The notes under the pieces were generated by a model that searched no databases, was not told the DNA's origin, and saw nothing but the letters and a program-made list of their open reading frames with translations. 33,621 nucleotides of DNA from an uncultured Clostridia bacterium (GTDB taxonomy: Bacteria; Bacillota; Clostridia; Oscillospirales; Oscillospiraceae). The stretch is from positions 1 to 33,621 of the forward strand of contig CAMWSZ010000001.1 of NCBI GenBank assembly GCA_947177005.1, in the 5' to 3' direction. Of this stretch, positions 7,428 to 15,099 are shown one piece after another; positions within the stretch are counted from its first letter, which is position 1, and every line of letters starts with the position of its first letter. Made by a program: the position numbers and the translations under genes.

Positions 7428-7798
7428 CCGCTGATTTCGATTTCTACTGCAATGTTTTTCTCGGCCGCCTGATTCCGGAAGAGAACTTCTCCGGCCTCGC
7501 CGGTAAAGCCGCAGATTTTATCCGGTTCGCCGTCGGCCCCTGGCAGCCTTCCTCCGATCAGGACAGACTCGCCCTTCTAAAAGCCGTTTGCGCTGTGGCG
7601 GAGATCTTGCAGGACGAGGAACAGTCCGGCTCCTTTGCCAAGGAAACCGTGGGGGATTACTCCGTATCCTACCAATCCAGCAGTCTGTCCCCTGAACGCA
7701 GAAAACTTGATGCCATCAAAATCTACCTGTCCGGCGTGCCCGCCCTGGCCGGTTTGTTCCGCGTGAGGTCCTTCCCATGTTCGCACCGCATACGGTAA
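7424..7798 (+). CDS. Head-tail connector protein (putative)
   Basis: This is a 124-residue protein starting in ATGA overlap with the capsid stop. The N-terminus is helical (FAVGPW...ALLKAVCAVAEILQDEE), followed by SVSYQSSS and an acidic/basic helix. Short all-helical proteins with a conserved YSVS-type strand directly after the major capsid gene are typically gp6/gp15-like connectors that sit under the portal. Family assignment is by position and general pattern. Confidence 0.62.
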   Translation: MTADFDFYCNVFLGRLIPEENFSGLAGKAADFIRFAVGPWQPSSDQDRLALLKAVCAVAEILQDEEQSGSFAKETVGDYSVSYQSSSLSPERRKLDAIKIYLSGVPALAGLFRVRSFPCSHRIR

Positions 7799-8262
7799 CC
7801 CTCTACAACGCCCGCAGGAGCCGCCGCTTCGATGACCTGCCTGCCTTCTCCGTCACCGTGCTTGAGGGCGTATTCCTTGATCTGGGACCGGGTAAAAATA
7901 CCCTGGGCAGAAAGTCTGAGCTCAAAAAATCCGGGCTCGCCGCCATCGAGGACGCCGTTTTGTTTATCCCCTTTTCCTGTAAGGCCGTTAACGGCGTGAC
8001 TGGTCAGACACAGACGTTCGTGCCGCCTAAAACCTTCGAAAGCCTGGAAAACCTTGACCGCGTCTGGACCGTCGGCCTCAGAGGCTCTGACGCGGGCACC
8101 GGCTGCTTCTTCGTGACAGGCCGCGCCGTGGACCCGAAACTCGATTTCCATAGCGCCTGCCGTTTATTCGACGGCGTGTTCCGCGTCTCCTCTGTCCTCG
8201 TGCGCGATTTCGGCAGCCCCCGTATGCGGCACTGGAAAGTCGGGGGGTGTGCCGGACCATGA
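7777..8262 (+). CDS. Head-tail joining / minor capsid protein (DUF6751-like)
   Basis: This is a 161-residue beta-rich protein beginning MFAPHTVTLYN, a start seen in small clostridial phage proteins located between connector and tail tube, possibly DUF6751. It probably acts as head-closure or stopper protein. It overlaps the preceding gene by 22 bases and its stop overlaps the next start (ATGA at 8259). Function is inferred from position. Confidence 0.58.
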   Translation: MFAPHTVTLYNARRSRRFDDLPAFSVTVLEGVFLDLGPGKNTLGRKSELKKSGLAAIEDAVLFIPFSCKAVNGVTGQTQTFVPPKTFESLENLDRVWTVGLRGSDAGTGCFFVTGRAVDPKLDFHSACRLFDGVFRVSSVLVRDFGSPRMRHWKVGGCAGP

Positions 8263-8681
8263 GCGCAGATGTGGTGAGGGCTGTGTGGGAATGGATTAAT
8301 ACCTTCCCCTTTTTCCCGGAGAACGTCCAAATGGTCGAGACCGAGTTCCTCGGCCGCGGCGACTGCCTCAGCTTGTCCGTCGAAAACGCCCCCGTGATTG
8401 TTTCCCGGTTTATCAGCGGCGCGTTCACCGCGCAGCTCAAATTCGGCGTCAGGTTCCGCACCGCCCCCGGCTGCTCCCGGCAGAGAATCGACGCTATGAA
8501 ATTCCTCGACTGCCTCGCTGACTGGCTGCAAAATGGATTGCCTCCCTTGGGCAGTCAAATGCGGGCGCTGGCTGTCGAAAAATCCGCTCCCGTGATCCTG
8601 GAGGAGAGAGAGGAGAACGGTTCGGAAATCTATTTGGTCAGGTTTGTTCTGACCTATCAGGCACTGTCCCATTCCATTTAA
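8259..8681 (+). CDS. Tail completion / minor capsid protein (putative)
   Basis: This is a 140-residue protein with an N-terminal helix (VVRAVWEWINTF), a beta core (LSVENAPVIVSRF) and a final YLVRFVLTYQA strand. It fits the minor-capsid/tail-terminator type that caps the tail tube before head attachment. ATG 8259 overlaps the previous stop; GTG 8247 is an alternative but lies too near the only GGGGGTG site. Position is directly before the tail tube gene. Confidence 0.58.
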   Translation: MSADVVRAVWEWINTFPFFPENVQMVETEFLGRGDCLSLSVENAPVIVSRFISGAFTAQLKFGVRFRTAPGCSRQRIDAMKFLDCLADWLQNGLPPLGSQMRALAVEKSAPVILEEREENGSEIYLVRFVLTYQALSHSI

Positions 8682-8711
8682 CACTTTATTTTTTGAAAGG
8701 ATTCTTTTGCT

Positions 8712-9200
8712 ATGTCTGAAAAAAGAAGCGCATTTTTACTCTTTATCAATACCAAACCCAATGACCCCGCCGGTAATTATGCCCTGGTCGGCGACGGCGT
8801 TACCGAGCTCTCTATCTCCTACAACGCCCAGACCAGCACCGAACAGTTCATCCATCAGGATTCCGCCAATACGGAGCTGACCGGTTATCAGCCCAACGCC
8901 CCCGTAACCGCGCAGGTCGTGAAGGATGACCCCGCCTTCGAGTTCATTAACCAAATGCGGAAAAATCTGCCCATCGGCAGCGATGCCCATACCGATATCG
9001 TTATGACCGATATCTTTGAGGGGGATTCTGACGGCGCTTTCCCCGCCTCCAAACAGCCCGTCTCTATCCAGATCGACAGCTACGGCGGCGCCGCCGCTGA
9101 CCCACTCTCCATCGGCTATACCATTAACTGGCGCGGCGAGGGCGTCCAGGGCACCTTTAACCCCGATTCCAGAACCTTCTCCCAGGGGGTGACCGTATGA
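8712..9200 (+). CDS. Major tail (tube) protein
   Basis: This is a 162-residue protein with SAFLLFINTK, ISYNAQTSTEQFIHQDSA and a TINWRGEG-type strand near the end, the pattern of siphophage tail tube proteins that form hexameric rings around the tape measure. It has its own GAAAGGA site and a 30-base gap before it. It precedes the tail-assembly chaperones. Confidence 0.82.
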   Translation: MSEKRSAFLLFINTKPNDPAGNYALVGDGVTELSISYNAQTSTEQFIHQDSANTELTGYQPNAPVTAQVVKDDPAFEFINQMRKNLPIGSDAHTDIVMTDIFEGDSDGAFPASKQPVSIQIDSYGGAAADPLSIGYTINWRGEGVQGTFNPDSRTFSQGVTV

Positions 9201-9625
9201 GCGGTATCCGTGTCGCCGCAGCGGTCAAAAATATCGAGGTCAACGACAACGGCGACTTTATTACCCTCAATTTCAGCGACAACAGCCTCCCGGACCGCTT
9301 CTTTCATATGCTGGAACGAGTCCAGAACCGCGCCGAGTCGGTCCGCCCCAAAGAACGCGAGATCCGTGAACAGTTCGACGAGAATGATGAGGAACGTGTC
9401 AAAGCCCTCGCCGCCCTCTACCGCGAACTCCATGAGGGCATTATGCAGGAGGTTGATGCCCTGCTGGGGCCCGATACCTGTAAAAAAGTCTTCGGCAATA
9501 TCGTCCCCGGTATCGAACTCTTCGATGACTTCTTCTGCCAGCTGATCCCCTATTTCGAGGAGTACAGCAGGGATAGAGCCCAAAAACTCAGTAAGTACAG
9601 CCCTGACCGGACCGGCAATGTTTAA
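9197..9625 (+). CDS. Tail assembly chaperone, first (putative)
   Basis: This is a 142-residue acidic, helical protein between tail tube and Gp15 genes. It begins in ATGA overlap with the tube gene. Helical charged sequence with a C-terminal DDFFCQLIPYFEEYSRDR segment fits the first of the two chaperones that load the tape measure. The next gene starts within its last codons in another frame (+1), so the two are joined by overlap; no -1 slippery site in phase was found. Confidence 0.68.
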   Translation: MSGIRVAAAVKNIEVNDNGDFITLNFSDNSLPDRFFHMLERVQNRAESVRPKEREIREQFDENDEERVKALAALYRELHEGIMQEVDALLGPDTCKKVFGNIVPGIELFDDFFCQLIPYFEEYSRDRAQKLSKYSPDRTGNV

Positions 9626-10163
9626 CCCCCTCCTCGACCGCCTCCCGGACAACTACAACGGCTGGCTGATTCGCTCCGATTTCCGGATTGGCGTCCAGAT
9701 TCAGCTCTGTATCGCCGACCCCGAACTCTCCGACAGCGATAAAACCGCTGTTGCCCTGTCCCTCCTCTTCGGCAGAGGTATGCCCGATTTCCAGACCGCC
9801 GTCGAGGGCCTGCACTGGTTCCTCGCCTGCGGAAATCCTCTCCCTGCCGAAAAATCCCAGGAGCCTGCGCTCTATTCCTTTGAAACCGATGCCGCCAGAA
9901 TCGTATCCGCTTTTCAAAAGGTCTTTCACCGCGATATCAGCCGCGAACGTATCCATTGGTTCGAGTTCGTTCCCATGCTCGCCGACCTCAGCGGCACCGC
10001 CTTCTCCAGCGTCATCGATATCCGTTCTACCAGCCCCGATGAGGTCTCGGATAAAAAACGTGCCGAATTCTTGAGAATGAAACGCAGATTCGCCCTCGCT
10101 GATCAGTTCTCTCAGGAGGAATTGGACGTCATCAACGACGTGCTCCGGAGAGTCAAACAATAG
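9618..10163 (+). CDS. Tail assembly chaperone Gp15-like
   Basis: This is a 181-residue protein matching the bacteriophage Gp15 family: LPDNYNGWLIRSDFRIGVQIQL near the N-terminus, a middle helical region, the FHRDISRERIHWFEFVPMLADL block and KKRAEFLRMKRRFAL near the end. The family lies just before the tape measure gene and is thought to act with its upstream partner in tail assembly. Length is typical. Confidence 0.82.
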   Translation: MFNPLLDRLPDNYNGWLIRSDFRIGVQIQLCIADPELSDSDKTAVALSLLFGRGMPDFQTAVEGLHWFLACGNPLPAEKSQEPALYSFETDAARIVSAFQKVFHRDISRERIHWFEFVPMLADLSGTAFSSVIDIRSTSPDEVSDKKRAEFLRMKRRFALADQFSQEELDVINDVLRRVKQ

Positions 10164-10174
10164 CTCCTGCGCTT

Positions 10175-10217
10175 AGAGACAGCGGATTCAACTTCCCTGT
10201 TTTTCTCCGCTGTCTCT
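10175..10217. terminator. Perfect 12-bp stem-loop before tape measure gene
   Basis: AGAGACAGCGGA (10175-10186) pairs perfectly with TCCGCTGTCTCT (10206-10217) across a 19-base loop, in the only sizeable gap of the late operon. Three T residues follow, so it is a weak terminator or a processing/attenuation hairpin that could lower expression of genes downstream relative to head and tail-tube genes. Confidence 0.5.
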
Positions 10218-10256
10218 TTCATGCCTTGTCATTTACTGAGATTTTTTTGTTTGGAG

Positions 10257-13200
10257 GTGAGATGTATCGCTCTTGGTTATGACGGCGTAATCAAAGTCGA
10301 TAAACTCGTGAACAGCAGCGAGTTCTCTAAAAATTTGAAAAAAATGTCCGCTGATCTCGATAAACAGGTCGCTAATATGGAAAAACGCCTGGACGACCTG
10401 CGCAAAAAACGCGATGAGGCCCTCAGCGCCGCTTCCGTTAAAAACAGCAGGTTCGATGCGGAACTGGATAAGCTCAATGCTCTCCAGAAGGAACTGGCTT
10501 CCCTGAAAAATATCGCCGGAAATGTCAAAATCTCCGCTCCCGTCAGAGACGATGCCGCCGCCGCGGTCCCTAAAACTGAGGCGGAATTGGAATTGCAGAA
10601 AGTCTCCGTGCAGAACCTGCGCGAAGAATATGAACGGGTCGCGGAGAGCGTCGAAAAATATGACGCCGAAATCTCCGCGGTCCAGGCCGAACTGGAGTCC
10701 CAGCGGGTTCTCGCCCAGCAGTACACCGCGGAGCTCGCCGCCGCTCAGACCGAATTGCTCAGCCTCGGCGATTCCGCGGAGATCGGGAACCAAAGAATCG
10801 TCGATCTCAGCCATACCCTCGCTGATTTGAAAAAACGGCAGGAAACCCTTGAAAATGCTGGCCTGGGTCTCGGATTTCAGGAGTATGACGATAATGTCAG
10901 ACAAATCAATGCCATTACCGCGGAGCTCAAAGCTTATCAGAATTCTTTGAATCATGCCGGTACGGACACTAGTAAATTAATGGATACCCTCCGGAAAATC
11001 GGAGACGGCACAAATCTTGATCTCTCTCTTGCCGCCGAGAGCTGGTCCGGCGGTCTGGCAGAGTTGAAGGAGAGCCTGCAAAATGCCGCGGAGGCTGTCG
11101 GAGACGCCTGGAATCTTACCATCGAGAACATCAAACAAAAGGCCGCCAGCGCTCAAAAAGCTTTTGCCAATCTGCTGTATACTGCCGCTGCCGCCGGAAA
11201 AAATTTGCTGGCTGCCGCCGCCAGTGCGGTCCCTGTAATCAGCCGCCTGAGCGGTCTGGAGCAGATCTCCTGGTCCCTCTCCGCGTCGCTGAAACACTTG
11301 GGTAATGCACTGCGCCAGTCCCTTATGAATGTATCTGTCGGAAACGGTATCGCGCTCATCAGACAGGAAATGTCCGCTTACCTGGCCGTCGATCAGCAGT
11401 TTGTCAGCGCGCTGGCCAGAATGCGCGGCGTCTTGCTTACCGCGTTCCAGCCAATCTATGAAGCGGTGCTGCCCGCCCTGGTCTCCTTAATCAATTTCGC
11501 CGCCAGCGCAATCGCCGCCGTGTCGCAGTTTACCGCCGCGCTGTTCGGTACGTCCGCAAAAAAAGCCCAGAGTAATGCCGCCGCTCTCTATCAGCAGGCT
11601 CATGCCCTCAATGCCGTCGGCTCCGCCGCGAAAAAAGCCCAGCTCGCTGTCGCTCCCTTCGATGAGTTCAATATCCTTAACTTCCATGAGTCCGGCGGTT
11701 CTGGCGGCGCTGGCGGTTTCGATATGCCGGATTTCTCCTACGATTATGACGCCCCTCAGTTCGATTCCTGGGGCGAAGCCTTCAGCGCCTTCCTGGATAA
11801 GCTCCTCGACGGTATCCCTAAACTCGAAAACGCATTTAAAAAGTTCGCAGACTGGCTTAACGATTTCTCCCGGAAACTTTATGATATGTTCACCTTCCCC
11901 GGAGTCCTGGAAAAGGTCGAACGCCTGGGACGTGATCTGGCCGGGGCCTTTAATAAACTGGTCAACTGGATCGACTGGAATCAGTTGGGCAAAGCCTTGG
12001 GTGCCGGCTTGAACCTCGCCCTCCAATTCCTTACAGAGCTGATCTATGGCTTCGATTGGTTGAATCTGGGCAAAAAACTCGCCGCGTTCGTCAACGGCCT
12101 GCTCGCTGAAATCGACTGGTTCGACTTCGGCAGGCTGCTTTGGGCCGGTTTCAAAACCGCCTTGGAAACCTTCGCCGGGTTCATCCTTGGTCTGGATATG
12201 CCCCTCCTCGCACATGCCGCCAGCAGTACCATGCTCGGCTTCTTCTCCGAAATGCTCAGCACTATCCAGCGTATCCCCTGGTCACAGATCGGTTCCCAAA
12301 TCGCTGTCTTTTTCAACAATATCCAATGGTTCGATATCATTACCGCTGTGCTCGCCGCTGCCTCCGCTGCCTTTTCCGCCCTGTTCGAAATGCTGCGGGC
12401 TTTTGTGAATACCCTCCAGTGGCATGACATCGCTGTGCAGATCTACTCCGCTGTCAATCAATCCATCGGTTCCGTTGACTGGTTCAGTATCGGTCAAACG
12501 CTGGGCAACGCTTTTATTCAGGCCGTGACCTTTTTGCGCGAGATTATCGCCGGTATCGACTGGTATCAGATCGGCGCCGACGTGGGCAGATTCTTAACCG
12601 GTATTGATTGGGTAGGGGCAATGGGCGCTCTGGCTCAGATCATCGCCGCCGGTATCGGTGCCGCTATTCAGGCCGCTCGGGGGTTCCTGGATACCGTCGC
12701 CCCCCATATTCAGGATATTGCTCACGGAATCGCTGAGAAAATTAATGAGTTCTTCCGCTCCGTAGACTGGGCCGCCGTTGGGCAGGTCATCAGCAGCGGC
12801 CTCGAACTGGCTCTGGATTTCGCCCTGGAATTTATGCGCTCCGTCGATTGGAACGCTATCGGTTCCGCTATCGTTACCCTGCTGGAAAATATCGACTGGC
12901 CTTCCCTCCTTTCCAAATGGAGTGAATTGGTCGGGGAGGCCATGACCGCCCGGCTTGCCGCCATCAATCTCGACGGAATCGTTGATGCCGGCAGAAATAT
13001 CGTTGAGGGCCTGCTGCAAGGCATCCTGGATAAAATCGCTTCCGTTGAGTCCTGGCTTAAAGAAAATCTGGTGGACCCCATTGTCAACGGCGTTAAGGAA
13101 CTGCTGGGTATCCATTCCCCCTCTACCGTCTTCGCCGAAATCGGGCAGAACCTCGTCGCCGGTTTATTGCAGGGTATCTCAGAATCCTGGTCCAGTATTG

Positions 13201-14045
13201 TCGGGTTCTTTTCCGAAAAGCTCGAGGGTATCCGTACATCTGTTACCACTACCTGGGAGAATATCAGATCCGCCTCTGCTTCCGCCTGGGAGGCTATCAA
13301 AAATGCCGTCGGCTCCGTCTGGGTTAATTTGCAGTGCTCCGCCGCCGCCGTGTTCTCCGCAATCCAAAACTCCGCCGCCTCTGCCTGGAGCTTTATTGCA
13401 TCCGATTCCGCAGAAAAATGGGAGCAGATTCGTAACGGTATCTCCGATAAAATCAATGCCCTCATATCCAAAGTCTCTGAGGGCTTCTCCCAAATCAAAA
13501 CCGATATCACCGGAAAAATTTCCGGGGCTATCGAGGAGCTGAAAAACAAAGACTGGATCTCCATCGGCACCAATATCGTGGACGGAATCCTTACCGGCCT
13601 GCGCAGTATCTTTAATCAATTGTCCGGCTGGGCCTCTAAGGTCTGGAGCTCTATTACCAGCTCCTTCTCCAACAGCAATGCCCGCGCTTCCGTCGCTTCC
13701 TCCAGCAGCAAAAGCACCAGAAATTCTGTCGCCGCCTACAGTCTCGCGGCGGATTTGCCCGGTCTCCAGTCCGTCCGGCTGCCTAAACTCGCCAACGGCG
13801 CCGTCATCCCTCCCAACCAGCAGTTCGCCGCAATCCTCGGCGACCAGAGAAGAGGCGTTAATATCGAGGCACCGCTGGCTACTATCGAAAAGGCTGTCGA
13901 AAACGTTCTCATGCGCGGCGGCTTCGGCGGCGATATCCATGTCACGGTCGAGAGCGTCCTGGACGGTAAAGTCGTCGCCAGAAATACCGTCAGACATATC
14001 AATGATATGACCGCGTCCGCCGGGAAACCAGTACTCCTGTTTTAG
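10257..14045 (+). CDS. Tail tape measure protein
   Basis: This protein of about 1262 residues sets tail length and is ejected with the DNA. The first ~230 residues are coiled-coil (KKMSADLDKQVANMEKRLDDLRKK and on). Hydrophobic segments follow, then a long series of about ten W-centred repeats of the type IDW..(I/L)G..(L/V), and a C-terminal domain with LLGIHSPSTVFAEIG. The start is problematic. The good GGAGGTGAG site (10253-10261) is followed by ATG 10262 in the wrong frame. In-frame choices are GTG 10257 inside the site, ATC 10266 at ideal spacing, or ATG 10221 with no site. Removing one T around 10273-10274 would put ATG 10262 in frame as MYRSGYDGVIKVDK. GTG 10257 is entered as a conventional compromise. 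Confidence 0.9.
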   Translation: MRCIALGYDGVIKVDKLVNSSEFSKNLKKMSADLDKQVANMEKRLDDLRKKRDEALSAASVKNSRFDAELDKLNALQKELASLKNIAGNVKISAPVRDDAAAAVPKTEAELELQKVSVQNLREEYERVAESVEKYDAEISAVQAELESQRVLAQQYTAELAAAQTELLSLGDSAEIGNQRIVDLSHTLADLKKRQETLENAGLGLGFQEYDDNVRQINAITAELKAYQNSLNHAGTDTSKLMDTLRKIGDGTNLDLSLAAESWSGGLAELKESLQNAAEAVGDAWNLTIENIKQKAASAQKAFANLLYTAAAAGKNLLAAAASAVPVISRLSGLEQISWSLSASLKHLGNALRQSLMNVSVGNGIALIRQEMSAYLAVDQQFVSALARMRGVLLTAFQPIYEAVLPALVSLINFAASAIAAVSQFTAALFGTSAKKAQSNAAALYQQAHALNAVGSAAKKAQLAVAPFDEFNILNFHESGGSGGAGGFDMPDFSYDYDAPQFDSWGEAFSAFLDKLLDGIPKLENAFKKFADWLNDFSRKLYDMFTFPGVLEKVERLGRDLAGAFNKLVNWIDWNQLGKALGAGLNLALQFLTELIYGFDWLNLGKKLAAFVNGLLAEIDWFDFGRLLWAGFKTALETFAGFILGLDMPLLAHAASSTMLGFFSEMLSTIQRIPWSQIGSQIAVFFNNIQWFDIITAVLAAASAAFSALFEMLRAFVNTLQWHDIAVQIYSAVNQSIGSVDWFSIGQTLGNAFIQAVTFLREIIAGIDWYQIGADVGRFLTGIDWVGAMGALAQIIAAGIGAAIQAARGFLDTVAPHIQDIAHGIAEKINEFFRSVDWAAVGQVISSGLELALDFALEFMRSVDWNAIGSAIVTLLENIDWPSLLSKWSELVGEAMTARLAAINLDGIVDAGRNIVEGLLQGILDKIASVESWLKENLVDPIVNGVKELLGIHSPSTVFAEIGQNLVAGLLQGISESWSSIVGFFSEKLEGIRTSVTTTWENIRSASASAWEAIKNAVGSVWVNLQCSAAAVFSAIQNSAASAWSFIASDSAEKWEQIRNGISDKINALISKVSEGFSQIKTDITGKISGAIEELKNKDWISIGTNIVDGILTGLRSIFNQLSGWASKVWSSITSSFSNSNARASVASSSSKSTRNSVAAYSLAADLPGLQSVRLPKLANGAVIPPNQQFAAILGDQRRGVNIEAPLATIEKAVENVLMRGGFGGDIHVTVESVLDGKVVARNTVRHINDMTASAGKPVLLF

Positions 14046-14056
14046 AGGTGTCGTTT

Positions 14057-14425
14057 ATGATGAAAAATGTTTTGGTCCTGGAGGGAAACGTCAATGTGAC
14101 CCCCTTTATTAAAGCCAGAGGCTATACCTGGACAAAAAATGCCCTCCACAGCGATAAAACCGGCAGAACTAAGGACGGTAAAGCTCGCGTTGACAAGATT
14201 GCCGATAAGCTTACACTGTCCTATGAGCTGGGTGAAACGCCCGTAGAAGCACTGGCCGCAATGGAAGCAGTGCTGATGCAGCAGACTTTTCACGCCTCCG
14301 GCTATGGCGTCACCGGCAGCTTCAGCAAGGAGTTCTACTGCTCCTCCTTCGCACCAAAAGCCGCTGTCATTACTGACGGCCATGAGGTCTGGGAAAGCGT
14401 CTCCTTTACCATGATCGAGGTGTAG
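14057..14425 (+). CDS. Small tail protein (DUF6711-like, tentative)
   Basis: This is a 122-residue beta-rich protein between tape measure and the tail-associated gene. Visible pattern: VNVTPFIKARGYTWTKN, an RTKDGKARVDKIADKLTLSY block and a C-terminal SVSFTMIEV strand. It resembles small distal-tail-region proteins of clostridial phages (DUF6711-like). ATG 14057 is six bases after AGAGGTG; the GTG at 14048 is within that site. It probably belongs to the tail tip hub. Confidence 0.55.
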   Translation: MMKNVLVLEGNVNVTPFIKARGYTWTKNALHSDKTGRTKDGKARVDKIADKLTLSYELGETPVEALAAMEAVLMQQTFHASGYGVTGSFSKEFYCSSFAPKAAVITDGHEVWESVSFTMIEV

Positions 14426-14427
14426 CT

Positions 14428-15099
14428 ATGGCCCAGACAACCAGCCAATTGTGGAAAAACCTGTGGAATACGAAAGGCACGCGGCAGGAGTTCGCGTTCG
14501 ATATCAACGGCGTCTGGTACGGCCCGGAGTCGGAGGTGGAGCACTCCGTGGACAGCGGGCTCTTTGAGAAATTCAGCATCGGCAACGCCGCTACCGCTAA
14601 ACTCACGCTTAAGCTCTATGCCGATTCCGTCCCCCGCGCCGCCACCATTAAACGCTTTGTCCGGCTGCGTAACAAAAATCAGGTCTCCGAATGGCTCCCG
14701 AAAGGCGTGTTCTTCACCAACCGCCGCAGCGAAGAGGACGGCCTCTGGACAGTGGAGGCGTTCGACGCCATGCGAAAGGCCGAACAGCGCTGGGAACCAC
14801 AGCAGAACCTCGTATTCCCTATGAACATGCATACCGCCTCCCTGGCTCTGGCACAGGCCATCGGTACATCTCTGGACAGCCGCTCTGTGCTGAACCCCGC
14901 CTTCACTATCGATTACCCCGCGGATTACACCATTCGTGACGAACTGCGCTTTATCGCTGCCGCACACGGCGGAAACTGGATCGTTACCGGACGCGGTGAG
15001 CTGCTGCTGGTGCCCCTGCAATCACTCCTCGAAACCAATCATCTGGTCTCGGAATATGGCGATGCTATCGTGTTTGGAGGTGTCAGAATCCTTGTCTGA
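14428..15099 (+). CDS. Tail protein, DUF5048-type N-terminal part
   Basis: This is a 223-residue protein with FAFDINGVWYGPESEVEHSV, LPKGVFFTNRRSE and IDYPADYTIRDELRFIAAAHGGNWIV, as in phage tail-hub proteins carrying DUF5048. In relatives as I recall them the chain continues without break into a second half that here is encoded in the +1 frame by the next gene. Here the frame stops at TGA 15097-15099. The gene may be split by a one-base lesion, or the two halves may be made separately by coupled initiation. The start follows GAGGTG closely. Confidence 0.75.
   Translation: MAQTTSQLWKNLWNTKGTRQEFAFDINGVWYGPESEVEHSVDSGLFEKFSIGNAATAKLTLKLYADSVPRAATIKRFVRLRNKNQVSEWLPKGVFFTNRRSEEDGLWTVEAFDAMRKAEQRWEPQQNLVFPMNMHTASLALAQAIGTSLDSRSVLNPAFTIDYPADYTIRDELRFIAAAHGGNWIVTGRGELLLVPLQSLLETNHLVSEYGDAIVFGGVRILV

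Noticed and set aside
9570..9625. Possible programmed -1 frameshift between the two tail-assembly chaperones (CCCAAAAA run).
   Set aside because: The second gene is in the +1 frame relative to the first, the A-run is not in slippery phase, and the second gene has its own ATG overlapping the first stop.
15076..15099. RF2-like +1 programmed frameshift at the split tail gene.
   Set aside because: The codon before TGA is GTC, a poor +1 slip site, and the RBS-like element is about 12 bases away instead of close to the stop; coupled initiation at TTG explains it better.
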